Source: an uncultured archaeon (lineage in GTDB: Archaea; Thermoplasmatota; Thermoplasmata; Thermoplasmatales; Thermoplasmataceae). Taken from it: a DNA stretch of 64,000 nt. The stretch lies in contig CP009479.1 of assembly GCA_000965745.1 (NCBI GenBank), forward strand, positions 1,684,457 to 1,748,456, read 5' to 3'. A program made the translations under genes and the position numbers. Under the pieces are notes generated by a model. It saw only the letters and a list, made by a program, of their open reading frames with translations, was not told the origin of the DNA and searched no databases. Position 1 is the first letter of the stretch. Each line of letters starts with the position of its first letter. Shown here in pieces: positions 36,737 to 45,811 of the stretch.

Positions 36737-37747
36737 ATGTTTGCTAAATCAGAAAGGAAAGTTGAAGAGAACGTTTCAAGCAGCTCGGTCTCAGGCACTG
36801 ATGTCATGAGATTCGAGAATGTGACAAAGATTTACAAAAGCGGCCCCATCGTGAATTATGCACTTGACGACGTGAGCTTCAGCCTTAGAAAGGGGGAGAC
36901 CATCTCCATAGTCGGGGAAAGTGGCAGCGGCAAAACAACCTTGGGAATGGCAGCGATAAATTTATTGAACTATGACAGGGGAACAATCTATTTTGAAAAC
37001 ATGCCGGTAAAAAAACTCAACAGGAAACAGAGAAAGAAATTCAGGGCTGGTTCACAGATGATTTTCCAGGATCCATATGGATCTCTTAACCCATACAATT
37101 CGGTATATGACTCTGTAGTAGCTCCTCTAAACAGTTTCAGGCCAGATTTGTCTCGTTCACAGAAAAGGGAGGAGGTCCTCAAAATGCTTGACAAAGTAGG
37201 GCTAAGGCCTGCGGAGTCATACATTGACGAATTTCCGAAGAAACTGTCAGGTGGCCAGAGGCAGAGAGTCTCGATAGCCCGTGCATTGATCATGCGCCCT
37301 GAGCTCATCATCGCCGATGAACCAACTTCTATGCTCGACGTGTCTGTCAGTTCAACCGTTATGACACTGCTGAATCATCTTAAAGAGGAGATGAATTTCT
37401 CCATGCTGTACATCTCCCACGAGCTAGCAACAGCACGTTACATTTCCGAAAGAATGGCGGTTATGAACCTTGGAAGGATAGTAGAAATCGGAGGGTCAGA
37501 CAGCATCGTGGATCACCCTTTGCACCCGTACACGAAGCTACTGCTCACCTCGATGCCCGATGTCAATAACAGCAACTCGGAGGAAATGGACGTGACACTG
37601 GATTTCGACATCTACAATGGAGGGATAAAGGGCTGCAGTTTCGCTACCATGTGCCCCTTTGTCAGGGAGAACTGCAAAGAATCAAGGCCCGAATTGAACA
37701 AAGTGGAAGAAGACCACTACGTCGCCTGTTTCTACCCGTTGACATAA
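36737..37747 (+). CDS. dppF: Oligopeptide ABC transporter ATPase, DppF type
   Basis: A 336-residue ABC ATPase with Walker A GESGSGKTT, the QMIFQDPYGSLNP Q-loop typical of DppF/OppF, signature LSGGQRQRV, Walker B LIIADEPTSMLD and H-loop YISHE. Like DppD it ends in the cysteine-bearing oligopeptide domain (GCSFATMCPFVRENC, VACFYP). About 25 extra residues precede the domain, so translation may begin slightly later than ATG 36737. It completes a two-ATPase importer and is the last gene of the operon, 65 bases before a DUF218 gene. Confidence 0.9.
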   Translation: MFAKSERKVEENVSSSSVSGTDVMRFENVTKIYKSGPIVNYALDDVSFSLRKGETISIVGESGSGKTTLGMAAINLLNYDRGTIYFENMPVKKLNRKQRKKFRAGSQMIFQDPYGSLNPYNSVYDSVVAPLNSFRPDLSRSQKREEVLKMLDKVGLRPAESYIDEFPKKLSGGQRQRVSIARALIMRPELIIADEPTSMLDVSVSSTVMTLLNHLKEEMNFSMLYISHELATARYISERMAVMNLGRIVEIGGSDSIVDHPLHPYTKLLLTSMPDVNNSNSEEMDVTLDFDIYNGGIKGCSFATMCPFVRENCKESRPELNKVEEDHYVACFYPLT

Positions 37748-37811
37748 CGAAGGCCTTAGTAATGCATTCAAGGTACAATTCCAGCATTTTTCCTGGAGCA
37801 GGAGGGTAAGG

Positions 37812-38366
37812 ATGCAGTCAGATACGGCCGTTGTTATATTGGGAATGAGGGTTGGATTGGGCGGCCCCGGGGAAGAACTTGCAGGAAGGATCAGGGTTGC
37901 CATGTCAGTCGCATCAAGGATCGACCCAGAATACATAGTACTGACCGGAGGGGTTACAAGCCATGAGACCTCAAGCTCCGAAGCCGAAGAGATGTTCACA
38001 CACATCATAGAGAATTACCCTGAGAGTGACAACACATTTATCCTGGAGGATGAGGCTCTCGATACTCTTGGGAATGGCATTTTCACACGTGAGAAGCTGA
38101 AGGAATACCCTGAGATAACTAAATTACACATTGTCACCAGTTGCTACCATCTTCACAGAAGCCAATTTATCTTTGCCAGGAGTTTTTCGAACGAATACCT
38201 GACCATTGTCGAAGAATGCTTCGACTGCGACTCCAATAACGCAACAATGGAGCAGCAAAAGCTGGCCGAAGCCCATGAATTTTTCAGGAGGGCGGAGGAG
38301 TCAGGGACCTGCTATATGGATGCACTGCTGGAAACTGAGATATACCTTGGAAAGAAGGTATATTGA
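37812..38366 (+). CDS. YdcF/DUF218 family protein
   Basis: A 184-residue protein of the DUF218 (YdcF, SanA, ElyC) family. It starts with AVVILGMRVGLGG, has VLTGGVTSHETSSSEAEEM with the conserved glycine-rich and acidic loop, and the later VTSCYHLHRSQFIFAR motif. No membrane helix is present, unlike SanA and ElyC, so it is cytosolic like YdcF. A strong AGGAGG lies seven bases before the ATG. Bacterial ElyC and SanA are linked to envelope/peptidoglycan integrity, and this gene stands between the peptide importer and the murein-degradation genes. Its reaction is unknown. Confidence 0.8.
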   Translation: MQSDTAVVILGMRVGLGGPGEELAGRIRVAMSVASRIDPEYIVLTGGVTSHETSSSEAEEMFTHIIENYPESDNTFILEDEALDTLGNGIFTREKLKEYPEITKLHIVTSCYHLHRSQFIFARSFSNEYLTIVEECFDCDSNNATMEQQKLAEAHEFFRRAEESGTCYMDALLETEIYLGKKVY

Positions 38367-38383
38367 ATTTCAGGACAGTTCCT

Positions 38384-39619
38384 CTACGGCCTCCTTTTCT
38401 TCATGTAATAATAAGAGGAACCTCCTGCCACTGCAGCAACAGGGACGGCCATGACTGCGATGGATGTGGGCTGTCCAAGGCCAAGGATGTTTAATCCCTG
38501 ACTGCCGACATATATTGTCATGTTGTAATATGCAGTTCCATTGCTTCCCGCTGCCTTGAGCTCAATGTTGTTATTTCCGTCACTGACTGCAACATCAGTG
38601 ATCTGGGAAGATGAGACTTCTTTGCCATTCAGGTACCAGGTGTATGAATAATTCCCGAATCCCACACCATCGGGGTATGAGGATATAAGCTTAATATCTG
38701 CAGCCTTTGAAACTGAAACATGAGTCTTATTCAGAACTTCAGAACCAGCAAGGCCCGTAATGTGGACAGTTTTCTGTGAAGAGATCGTCGGCATATGAAT
38801 GTAGATAGCGGAAACGTTCTTTCCGTGCAGTGTGAGCATACCGAAGAAGCTGATGTTCTGGTCTGTGCCTGGATAATATGTCCAAATAGCAGCAGGATCG
38901 GTCTGCACGACCTGTCCGTTGCCAATGTAGAGCATTGCATGGCCATTTCCGACGCCTCCATCAGCTATTACATCACCGGGGGAGATTATGTATTGCGGAA
39001 GAATGCTGTCATTTGTCACATAGAAAACCGAAGCGTGGGGGGAACCCGTGTAATTGCCGGATGTACCGTTAAAGCCGGGAATGGGCTGGTACATCATTAT
39101 CTTCTCCTGTGTTGCATTATTTGGAAATACCGGGAGGTCGTATCCTGCAAGATAGTCTGCAAGCCTGTAGACACCAACTATTCCGTAGCTTCCCGGGAAA
39201 CCGGACTGGTATGTGCTCAGGTTGTCCCCGGGCGGATTGGAAGCCAGTGCAGTAAGCCCACCTGCAATAAGGGCTTCAGAGACAAAATGCGCACAGTCCT
39301 CCGAATTAAAATAATCCATGTTGTTTTGCATTATCGACTGGTTGATTCCTGCAGGGTAATTGATGTTGTGAAAATAGCCCTTATGGACCATTTCAGCATA
39401 ATTTACAGCAGCTGAAGTGTTGTAGTAATATCCCTGATAATAGTAACTGTTGCTGTTTGACAGTGAATAAGTGGATGCAATCGGTGCAGTTTTATTCCCC
39501 TGATAGTGCACAACGGCAAATGAAAAGACCAGCACGAGGCAGAGCATGGCGGTAATGGAAACTGTTATTGTGACGGGAATCCTGTTTATGGAACCGGTAG
39601 AAGCACTCCGGAACTTCAT
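38384..39619 (-). CDS. Anchored extracellular amidase_6-like cysteine hydrolase
   Basis: A 411-residue protein starting at ATG 39619; a longer frame to 39703 would put the TATA-like box inside the gene. An N-terminal helix (about 16-38) exports it. Residues about 70-250 resemble the amidase_6/NlpC-like papain fold: YAEMVHKGYF, then Cys109 in NSEDCAHFVSEAL and His227 in GNGHAMLYIG. A PKD-like domain with SSYPDGVGFGNYSYTWYLNG follows, then a C-terminal helix and a basic KKRRP end. It is the only clearly exported candidate hydrolase in the peptidoglycan gene set and could open bacterial cell walls. Activity untested. Confidence 0.68.
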   Translation of the reverse strand: MKFRSASTGSINRIPVTITVSITAMLCLVLVFSFAVVHYQGNKTAPIASTYSLSNSNSYYYQGYYYNTSAAVNYAEMVHKGYFHNINYPAGINQSIMQNNMDYFNSEDCAHFVSEALIAGGLTALASNPPGDNLSTYQSGFPGSYGIVGVYRLADYLAGYDLPVFPNNATQEKIMMYQPIPGFNGTSGNYTGSPHASVFYVTNDSILPQYIISPGDVIADGGVGNGHAMLYIGNGQVVQTDPAAIWTYYPGTDQNISFFGMLTLHGKNVSAIYIHMPTISSQKTVHITGLAGSEVLNKTHVSVSKAADIKLISSYPDGVGFGNYSYTWYLNGKEVSSSQITDVAVSDGNNNIELKAAGSNGTAYYNMTIYVGSQGLNILGLGQPTSIAVMAVPVAAVAGGSSYYYMKKRRP

Positions 39620-39635
39620 AGCGCATTGATCACTG

Positions 39636-39648
39636 TAAATATATTTAG
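39636..39648 (-). promoter_or_regulatory. TATA-like box of the exported hydrolase gene
   Basis: The run taaatatatttag (read on either strand as an AT palindrome) is centred about 23 bases upstream of ATG 39619 and decides the start codon. Confidence 0.5.
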
Positions 39649-39784
39649 AACTTGCCACCGCGATGGGTTCACAATAAAATAATGGCTTGGATGAGACGAG
39701 CACAGGAAAGACCGAACTTAATGTGGAATGTTATCTTATGTGGCGAACACCTGCCTCTTGATACCAGCGGAAGTTCAAGGCAAG

Positions 39785-39795
39785 TAATATATAAT
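39785..39795 (+). promoter_or_regulatory. TATA-like box of nagZ
   Basis: The run taatatataat is centred 25 bases before the nagZ ATG at 39815, consistent with a leaderless transcript. Confidence 0.5.
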
Positions 39796-39814
39796 AACTT
39801 ATTTTAAGCCAACA

Positions 39815-41215
39815 ATGAGGGCGGGGCAGTTCATTCAGTGCGGCATCAGGGGTTTTGAAAGAGAAGAAAGTCTAAGGCACATTTCGAGACTTCTGCCTGC
39901 ATCCATTTCACTATTCAGGGGAGATTACAGGGATGAGGAAGACCTTCAGGCCCTCATCAGGCAGATAAACAGAATCTACAAAGTGGACAATGCCACTCCC
40001 GAGCCGTATATTGCAATCGACCAGGAAGGGGGAAACGTCGTAAGGCTACCCTGGCTAAACTACAGCCCCGGAAATTACCTCCTGGGAAGATTGGACAACA
40101 CCAACCTTACAAAATTCGCTGGCATGCTGGCCGGTTATGACCTTTATTCCAGGGGGATCAGGTGGAATCTTGCCCCTGTTCTCGACGTACTTAACTCATA
40201 CAACCCAGTGCTTCTGGAAAGAAGCTTCGGGGAGGACATCGACCTCATTGCAAGGCACGGTGAAGCTTATATCAGGGGACTCCAAAGCTATGGTGTGGGT
40301 GGGACGGCAAAACATTTCCCGGGGCATGGTGGAGTTCTCGAGGACTCCCATTTAGAACTCCCCAAGGACAGGAGACCTCTCAGCAGCATAATGAATGATG
40401 CTTACCCGTTCAGGAAGGCCATAGAGGCAGGAGTGAAATCAGTGATGATGTCTCATGTTCTTTATGAATCATTAGACCCTGATTTTCCCGCTTCCCTTTC
40501 CCCTAAAATATATGATCTGGCCAGGAATGAGTTCGGCTTTAGAGGATTGATTGTTACGGATTCGGTTGATATGCTGGCAATAAAGGATAATTTTTCACCC
40601 CAGGAGATCGTAAAATATTCGCTTGGAAATGGTGCAGACCTGCTTGAATGTGCTGACCTCGGCACTTCACTTGAGCTGTCCGGGCATGTTCTCAGTGTAG
40701 ACAGCGAGAAGCTGAAAAGGAAAGTTGAACATATAGCAGGTTTCCCCCCAAAACCGACACTTAGTTTCAAGCCGCCGGAGGTAATAATGACCTCACTATC
40801 AGTATTGTCGAATGAATTTATCAGGGGCGTGCCACTGGACCCATCCGAACCTGTAAAGATCTTCTTCCTTGACACGAATCCTGACAGCAACGTAGCAGAG
40901 CCTTTCTCTTCCTTTGAATTCATAATGAAACAGCTTGGGGATTTGCACATGGATATTGACATTGGAAACTCAAAGGATTTTGAGGGCTTCAACGGAAAGG
41001 AGCAGCAGATGATACTCGTGGGCAGGAATGAGCACATGAAGGATAGAATCCAGGATATCAGGGAAAAAACTGCAGAAAACAGCGCTGTATACATTTCAAC
41101 TAGTATCTCCAAGGATACCGGAACTGTACCGGATACAATTGGGTACATCGCCGCTTTTTCCACAAAGGGATATAGCATCTTAGGGGCTATTTACAAGGCT
41201 ATGGGCCTGATGTGA
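39815..41215 (+). CDS. nagZ: Beta-N-acetylglucosaminidase NagZ, GH3
   Basis: A 466-residue GH3 enzyme. Catalytic residues are recognisable: KHFPGHG at 166-172, the NagZ-specific Asp-His dyad in DSH (D177, H179) that acts as general acid/base, and nucleophile D249 in VTDSVDM. The dyad distinguishes NagZ from other GH3 glucosidases. Substrate binding includes IDQEGG (69-73). NagZ removes GlcNAc from the non-reducing end of GlcNAc-MurNAc muropeptides. There is no signal peptide, so it acts in the cytosol on imported fragments. An additional C-terminal domain of about 140 residues is present. It converges with namZ, 12 bases apart. Confidence 0.92.
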   Translation: MRAGQFIQCGIRGFEREESLRHISRLLPASISLFRGDYRDEEDLQALIRQINRIYKVDNATPEPYIAIDQEGGNVVRLPWLNYSPGNYLLGRLDNTNLTKFAGMLAGYDLYSRGIRWNLAPVLDVLNSYNPVLLERSFGEDIDLIARHGEAYIRGLQSYGVGGTAKHFPGHGGVLEDSHLELPKDRRPLSSIMNDAYPFRKAIEAGVKSVMMSHVLYESLDPDFPASLSPKIYDLARNEFGFRGLIVTDSVDMLAIKDNFSPQEIVKYSLGNGADLLECADLGTSLELSGHVLSVDSEKLKRKVEHIAGFPPKPTLSFKPPEVIMTSLSVLSNEFIRGVPLDPSEPVKIFFLDTNPDSNVAEPFSSFEFIMKQLGDLHMDIDIGNSKDFEGFNGKEQQMILVGRNEHMKDRIQDIREKTAENSAVYISTSISKDTGTVPDTIGYIAAFSTKGYSILGAIYKAMGLM

Positions 41216-41227
41216 AGTCCGGAGCGA

Positions 41228-42319
41228 TCAATAAATTAGATGATTTGACCTGATCTCGAGAAATTCATTGAGATCATCGGCCCATCCTTCCACAAGTTCC
41301 GCGAACGGGGCATCTCTCCCCCTTGCCTCCAGAAGGCGGTTCGAGCCGTACAGGAGGCGGATCCAGTCCTCTCTCAGTTCACATTTTTCCGATTCAAGAA
41401 GGTCGTACAGTATTCCTGCCCATACTGAAAGGGGATCATAATCCCGCCTGTCTGTTATGTGGATGTAATATCCCTGGACCCTTCTCCCCTTTAATGGGCC
41501 AAGCAGGGGCGTGAATTCGGTCTCTCTCATCATTATTCCCGGGAACTCGGTTTTTATCAACGACCACAGTCCGGGAAAACCAACAATGGAGAACGGATGG
41601 GGAGTACCACGGCCCAGGCTGGCATTAATACTTTCAAGTAGGCACATTCCCGAATAATTGATAACTGAATCCACAGTCGGAAGGTTCCATGAAATCGGAA
41701 TGTACGAGGGAACAAGTTCATCATAGTACGCCTTTCGTTTATACCCGGTCATCCTGATTATTGTGGGTTCGGCCCCAATATTCCGGTCAAACAGGTGAGC
41801 CAGCTCACCGATGGTCATGCCGTATCTCACGGGAATTGTGTCGATGCCGACGAAAGACCCGTACTTAGGCTCTAACATGGGCCCACTGACGGTGTTGGAA
41901 TTCAATGGATTCGGCCTGTCAAGAAGCATAAAGCTTGTTGACTTCTTCTTTGCTGCTTCCATCACTCTGTAAAGCGTGGAGAGGTATGTATAAAAGCGGA
42001 CTCCTGCGTCCTGCACATCAAAAATCAGTGTATCAATATCGTCGAGCTCAGAAACGTCCATTTCCTTTGAATCCTCCTTGTAAAGCGATCTCACCGGTAT
42101 TCCATGGTAATCTTCATCGGGAACGTTCTCGCCATTTGCAAAAGTGCTGTAGAATCCATGTTCAGGAGAAAATATCTTGACAATATTGGCCCCATTTCTT
42201 CGAAGGTAGTCAACGTTCTGGACAAGGCCAAGGGTGACACCTGTTATGTTTGTGACCATGCCAATCCTGCCACTGTCCCTTGCCGGATGAAAATTCTCCA
42301 GGCCGAATCTGAAACTCAT
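41228..42319 (-). CDS. namZ: Exo-N-acetylmuramidase NamZ (DUF1343, GH171)
   Basis: A 363-residue DUF1343 protein. Family motifs are VTNITGVT, the IFSPEHGFYS segment (E53, H54), DTLIFDVQDAGVRFYTYL, LLDRPNPL and the SRGTPHPF-like stretch LGRGTPHPF. The Bacillus homologue (formerly YbbC) is an exo-beta-N-acetylmuramidase that removes MurNAc from non-reducing ends and works with NagZ. No signal peptide is present, so it is probably cytosolic. Combined with NagZ it would strip imported glycan chains alternately to monosaccharides. A TATA-like box (ttaatatcc) is centred about 27 bases upstream. Confidence 0.9.
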   Translation of the reverse strand: MSFRFGLENFHPARDSGRIGMVTNITGVTLGLVQNVDYLRRNGANIVKIFSPEHGFYSTFANGENVPDEDYHGIPVRSLYKEDSKEMDVSELDDIDTLIFDVQDAGVRFYTYLSTLYRVMEAAKKKSTSFMLLDRPNPLNSNTVSGPMLEPKYGSFVGIDTIPVRYGMTIGELAHLFDRNIGAEPTIIRMTGYKRKAYYDELVPSYIPISWNLPTVDSVINYSGMCLLESINASLGRGTPHPFSIVGFPGLWSLIKTEFPGIMMRETEFTPLLGPLKGRRVQGYYIHITDRRDYDPLSVWAGILYDLLESEKCELREDWIRLLYGSNRLLEARGRDAPFAELVEGWADDLNEFLEIRSNHLIY

Positions 42320-42341
42320 TGGGCACTCACAGAGCGTAAAT

Positions 42342-42350
42342 GGATATTAA
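42342..42350 (-). promoter_or_regulatory. TATA-like box of namZ
   Basis: On the minus strand cttaatatc is centred about 27 bases before the namZ ATG at 42319. Confidence 0.45.
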
Positions 42351-42553
42351 GTCAGTCCTGCGTGGTTCTTATCAGTACGGTCTGAATAACCTCTCTTTTT
42401 GCACCAGTAATACTAGACATTGTTTATTTAGGCTGAACAATTGATCCAATCAGGGGTGCCTGCTCTACGAACACATCTGTAAAATTCGGTTCGCTTGTTT
42501 CAGAGGGAAAAAAACGGGGAAAAGGTTTTCTCAACATTAAAGACGGAATTATA

Positions 42554-43627
42554 GTGTCCATCACTTCTTCCCCCAGGGAAGGCTTCGAAATTGAGGACTA
42601 TTCAGAAAATACCGTAGTCCCGGGGCTCATAGACATTCATACCCATGGTTACAGGGGTACCGATTCAATGGGCTCGGATTTGAATTCCATATTGAAGTGG
42701 GCATCAGACATAACTTCTCACGGAGTGACTGGTATACTTCCTACTTCTGTATCTGCCAGCCACAGGAATGTTGTTCACTTTCTTGATCGGATAAGTGATG
42801 TAATCGAGGAATCCAACCATAATCACGGGGCCGAAATACTGGGGTCCAGGCTTGAAGGCCCATACATAAACAGAATCAAGGCTGGTGCCCACAGGAGGGA
42901 ATATATACGAACTCCAAGCGAATTCGAGATCAATGATATTTCCAGCTTTCATTCAGCCAACCTGAAGATAGTTGACCTCGCACCTGAGATTTCAGGCGCA
43001 ACGGAAGCAATGAAGAAACTGGTCAGGAAGGGAATTATTATTTCAGCCGGCCACACAAACGCCAATTTCGAACAGGCAAAATCATTCTTTTCAAGCGGAG
43101 TAAGGCTGCTGACCCACTTCTACAACGCAATGTCCGGCTTTCATCACAGGGACGTTGGGATGGTAGGCGCCGGCCTTCTGCTTCCGAACTTCAGCCTCGA
43201 ACTGATTTCTGATTTCAAACACACCGCCCCGGAGGCGATAGACATCGCCGTAAAAAACAAAACCTGGAGAAACATAATACTCATTACAGATTCTATGTCC
43301 GCCACCGACCTGGGTGACGGGAATTACAAACTTGGAGACCTTGAAGCGGAGGTGGTGGATGCAACCTGCTACATCAAGGGTACGAGGACACTTGCGGGAA
43401 GCACACTCACACTGGACAAGGGAATAAAGAACCTGTTTGAGCATGGTTACGACCTGAGTGAAGTAATCGGATCAGCCACGAAGAATCCCGCAGAGCTTCT
43501 GGGCCTGAATGACAGGGGAGTCCTTGAACCCGGTTATCGGGGTGACCTTTGCCTCCTCGATAACGAGATGAATGTAGTTGCAACCTACGTAAGGGGAGAG
43601 CAGGTTTTTGATTCGGAGAAACCCTGA
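42554..43627 (+). CDS. nagA: N-acetylglucosamine-6-phosphate deacetylase NagA
   Basis: Numbered from GTG 42554 the protein has 357 residues. Metal and catalytic residues are HTH (H29, H31), E101 in LEGPYIN, H167 in SAGHTNA, H188 in LTHFYNAM and catalytic D246 in LITDSM. NagA converts GlcNAc-6-P to GlcN-6-P and acetate. The conserved N-terminal strand (FLNIKDGIIVSI) is encoded from 42527, upstream of the GTG. The frame stays open back to 42437 without ATG, GTG or TTG, so the true start is either non-canonical or has been lost. A TATA-like gtttattta (42422-42430) and aggggtg (42452-42458) lie upstream. Confidence 0.88.
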   Translation: MSITSSPREGFEIEDYSENTVVPGLIDIHTHGYRGTDSMGSDLNSILKWASDITSHGVTGILPTSVSASHRNVVHFLDRISDVIEESNHNHGAEILGSRLEGPYINRIKAGAHRREYIRTPSEFEINDISSFHSANLKIVDLAPEISGATEAMKKLVRKGIIISAGHTNANFEQAKSFFSSGVRLLTHFYNAMSGFHHRDVGMVGAGLLLPNFSLELISDFKHTAPEAIDIAVKNKTWRNIILITDSMSATDLGDGNYKLGDLEAEVVDATCYIKGTRTLAGSTLTLDKGIKNLFEHGYDLSEVIGSATKNPAELLGLNDRGVLEPGYRGDLCLLDNEMNVVATYVRGEQVFDSEKP

Positions 43628-43639
43628 AAATAAATTCTC

Positions 43640-44662
43640 CTACATGAGGAGATACGATGATTTTTCAGATTCAGGCAACCCCGTTACTCTTTGATCAAGC
43701 TCCCTTGCCAGAAGATCAATCTCCCGCATTCCAAGATTCTTCCCGTTCTGGCTTAAAACGGTCTGTACAGACCCCAAAACAGCATGGTACCCGAACAGGG
43801 GGCTTTCCATTTCCACATTCTCGATCTTGTCGGTGATCTCATTAACAAAAGTTTCCCAGTAAATTTTCCCTGCCCTGAAGACCCCACCATATCCGCTAAC
43901 CGGTAGTGGACCTTCCGCACCTAGTAAATTCTGAAGTGAGATGACTGACCTGGCCGCCTCCGATGCAGCCTCTTCAAGTATGTGAGCTGAAAGTTCATCC
44001 CCACTGCTGGCAAGGGACGACACCACTCTTGCGAGGGAGGCAATCCTTCTGACATTGATCCTTTCACTGTAGACTTCATTGACGAGCCCTCTCGGTTCAG
44101 CCACAGAGAATTCATTCATAACCGCTTCCAGTAATTCCTTTGAGTGTAATGTTCTCCCATCGGCAATCTTAGCGGATTCCTGGATCGCTCTCCTCCCAAT
44201 GTAGAACGCCCCCCCTTCATCACCGATAAACCACCCCCATCCGCTGCACCTCTCAAAACGGTCCCCCTTCCTGCCGTAAGCTATCATCCCGGTCCCCGGT
44301 GCAGCAATTATTCCATCCCGGTCCGGGAATCGGCACCTGAATCCGGCTTCGCCGTCATTAAGCAGCGAATATCTGCCCTGAAGCTTGTAGGAGGATATGA
44401 AATCATCAATTATCTCGGTGGATTTTGCGGAATCCTTGACGCCAGCCATGGCGAAGGTAAAGTAATCAACCTCCGCCCAGCTGACGCCGCTCCTCCGAAG
44501 GGCATCATCGATCGCTGACTTGACATTTAACCTGGCCGCCTCTATTCCAACATTCCTGAAATTTGAGGGCCCATTGACGCCAATCTGCAGAATCCTGCCG
44601 GAATCATCATAGGCAACAGCAATTGTTTTGGTAGCACCTCCGTCCAGGGAGACAAAAATCAT
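43640..44662 (-). CDS. BadF/BadG-type amino-sugar kinase, MurK/NagK-like
   Basis: A 340-residue ASKHA-fold kinase. It begins VSLDGGATKT (phosphate loop 1), continues with GVNGPSNFRNVG, and has IAAPGTGMIAYG, CSGWGWFIGDEGGAFYIGR and SGYGGVFRAG. This pattern matches BadF/BadG/BcrA-family GlcNAc kinases and the clostridial MurK, which phosphorylates both GlcNAc and MurNAc. In this setting it would feed NagA with GlcNAc-6-P and MurQ with MurNAc-6-P after NagZ and NamZ action. It has its own TATA-like box (tgtataattg, centred about 25 bases upstream), although it lies just after the AmiE-like gene. Confidence 0.85.
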   Translation of the reverse strand: MIFVSLDGGATKTIAVAYDDSGRILQIGVNGPSNFRNVGIEAARLNVKSAIDDALRRSGVSWAEVDYFTFAMAGVKDSAKSTEIIDDFISSYKLQGRYSLLNDGEAGFRCRFPDRDGIIAAPGTGMIAYGRKGDRFERCSGWGWFIGDEGGAFYIGRRAIQESAKIADGRTLHSKELLEAVMNEFSVAEPRGLVNEVYSERINVRRIASLARVVSSLASSGDELSAHILEEAASEAARSVISLQNLLGAEGPLPVSGYGGVFRAGKIYWETFVNEITDKIENVEMESPLFGYHAVLGSVQTVLSQNGKNLGMREIDLLARELDQRVTGLPESEKSSYLLM

Positions 44663-44722
44663 TCATCAGTGAGGTGTAGTGCAATTATACATTTTTGGTT
44701 GACAAAAAGCTGCCAGGCGGCG

Positions 44723-45811
44723 CTATTCGATATTTCTGAATACTGCGTTGTGGAACAGCCTCCTGAACCTAAGGATGCCGATGTTGTCCCTTGTTGGGTA
44801 AACGCGGTTGCTCAGTACAGTTACGGCAATTTTCCTTTTTATATCTATCACCAGGGATGTGCCGGTAAATCCCGTGTGTCCGATAGTGCCAAAGTCCGCA
44901 TAGTCGCCCATGAATGACGAGAACCCGAAAGAATCACTCGGATTCCTTGGTCTGGGCAGCTTTATCATCCATCCAAGCCCAAAAGTTCCTCCAAGGTACT
45001 CATTGGCCGGCGAGGACATAAGGTTCAGTGTACTGGAAGAGAAAAGCCTGCATTCAAGAAGGGCATTGGTAAACCTGGACATGTCTTCAAGATTGCTGAA
45101 GAGGCCTGCGTGGCCTGCAACTCCGCCAAGATAGAACGCATTTTCATCGTGCACTTTGCCCCATACGAGGCCACGTTCTTCTGTCATCTCTGTAGGGGCA
45201 ACCGTATCTTTGGAAAAATCCGGGTTGAAGGACGAACTCTTCATTCCAAGAGGATCGAATATCTCTTCACGGGCAAGCACATCGAGACGCTTTCCGGATA
45301 TGTGCTCAAGGAGGAATGCGAGGGTCATGAAGTTCAAGTCACTGTACTCCTCTTTTGTATACATGCTGGCAGATGCTGCGAAACCCTTTATTCCAGTGAG
45401 ATAACCTTCCCTGTTTTGCCCAAAAGAGTACAGCGGGTAATGCCATATCAGTCCCGAAGAGTGTGAAAGAAGGGATTTGACAGTCAGCTGTCCAGCTCTG
45501 CCAGAATCTGCAAACAGCCCTAGTGATGCAAGGGAGTCATCGAGCGCAATCTTCCCCCGGTCTAACATTTTCATGACAAGCGTGGTCGTGACTACAGGTT
45601 TTGTCAGTGAAGCCATATCAAAAATCGTCTCTTTGTTGAAATGAAATTCAGGACTGCCAATGTTTCCTTCTGCAAATGCAAATTCGCTTCTTCCCTCAAT
45701 AGTCACGGAAGCTGCCATTCCCGGTGAAACTGCCGGGATATGTTCCTTTATCAGGGACCGCAATTCGAGAGTTGCCTCCTTTCTCAATCTTATTCCTGCC
45801 AGATCACTCAT
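44723..45811 (-). CDS. Serine hydrolase, AmiE-like N-acetylmuramyl-L-alanine amidase candidate
   Basis: A 362-residue class C beta-lactamase-fold hydrolase. Catalytic motifs: S68-x-x-K71 (ASLTK), Y156 in EYSDLNF and HTG at 312-314. The WGKVHDENAFYLGGVAGHAGLFS block is typical of the subgroup containing Bacillus AmiE (formerly YbbE), an amidase encoded beside nagZ, namZ and murQ that cleaves MurNAc from L-Ala. No signal peptide. AGGAGG directly abuts the ATG at 45811 with no spacing; an in-frame CTG at 45802 has nine bases of spacing, so the start is uncertain by three codons. Amidase function is inferred from context. Confidence 0.78.
   Translation of the reverse strand: MSDLAGIRLRKEATLELRSLIKEHIPAVSPGMAASVTIEGRSEFAFAEGNIGSPEFHFNKETIFDMASLTKPVVTTTLVMKMLDRGKIALDDSLASLGLFADSGRAGQLTVKSLLSHSSGLIWHYPLYSFGQNREGYLTGIKGFAASASMYTKEEYSDLNFMTLAFLLEHISGKRLDVLAREEIFDPLGMKSSSFNPDFSKDTVAPTEMTEERGLVWGKVHDENAFYLGGVAGHAGLFSNLEDMSRFTNALLECRLFSSSTLNLMSSPANEYLGGTFGLGWMIKLPRPRNPSDSFGFSSFMGDYADFGTIGHTGFTGTSLVIDIKRKIAVTVLSNRVYPTRDNIGILRFRRLFHNAVFRNIE

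Noticed and set aside
40462-41178. Long antisense open frame of 238 codons inside nagZ
   Set aside because: It mirrors nagZ codons, is serine-rich low-complexity, has no recognisable domain, and nagZ carries complete catalytic motifs on the other strand.
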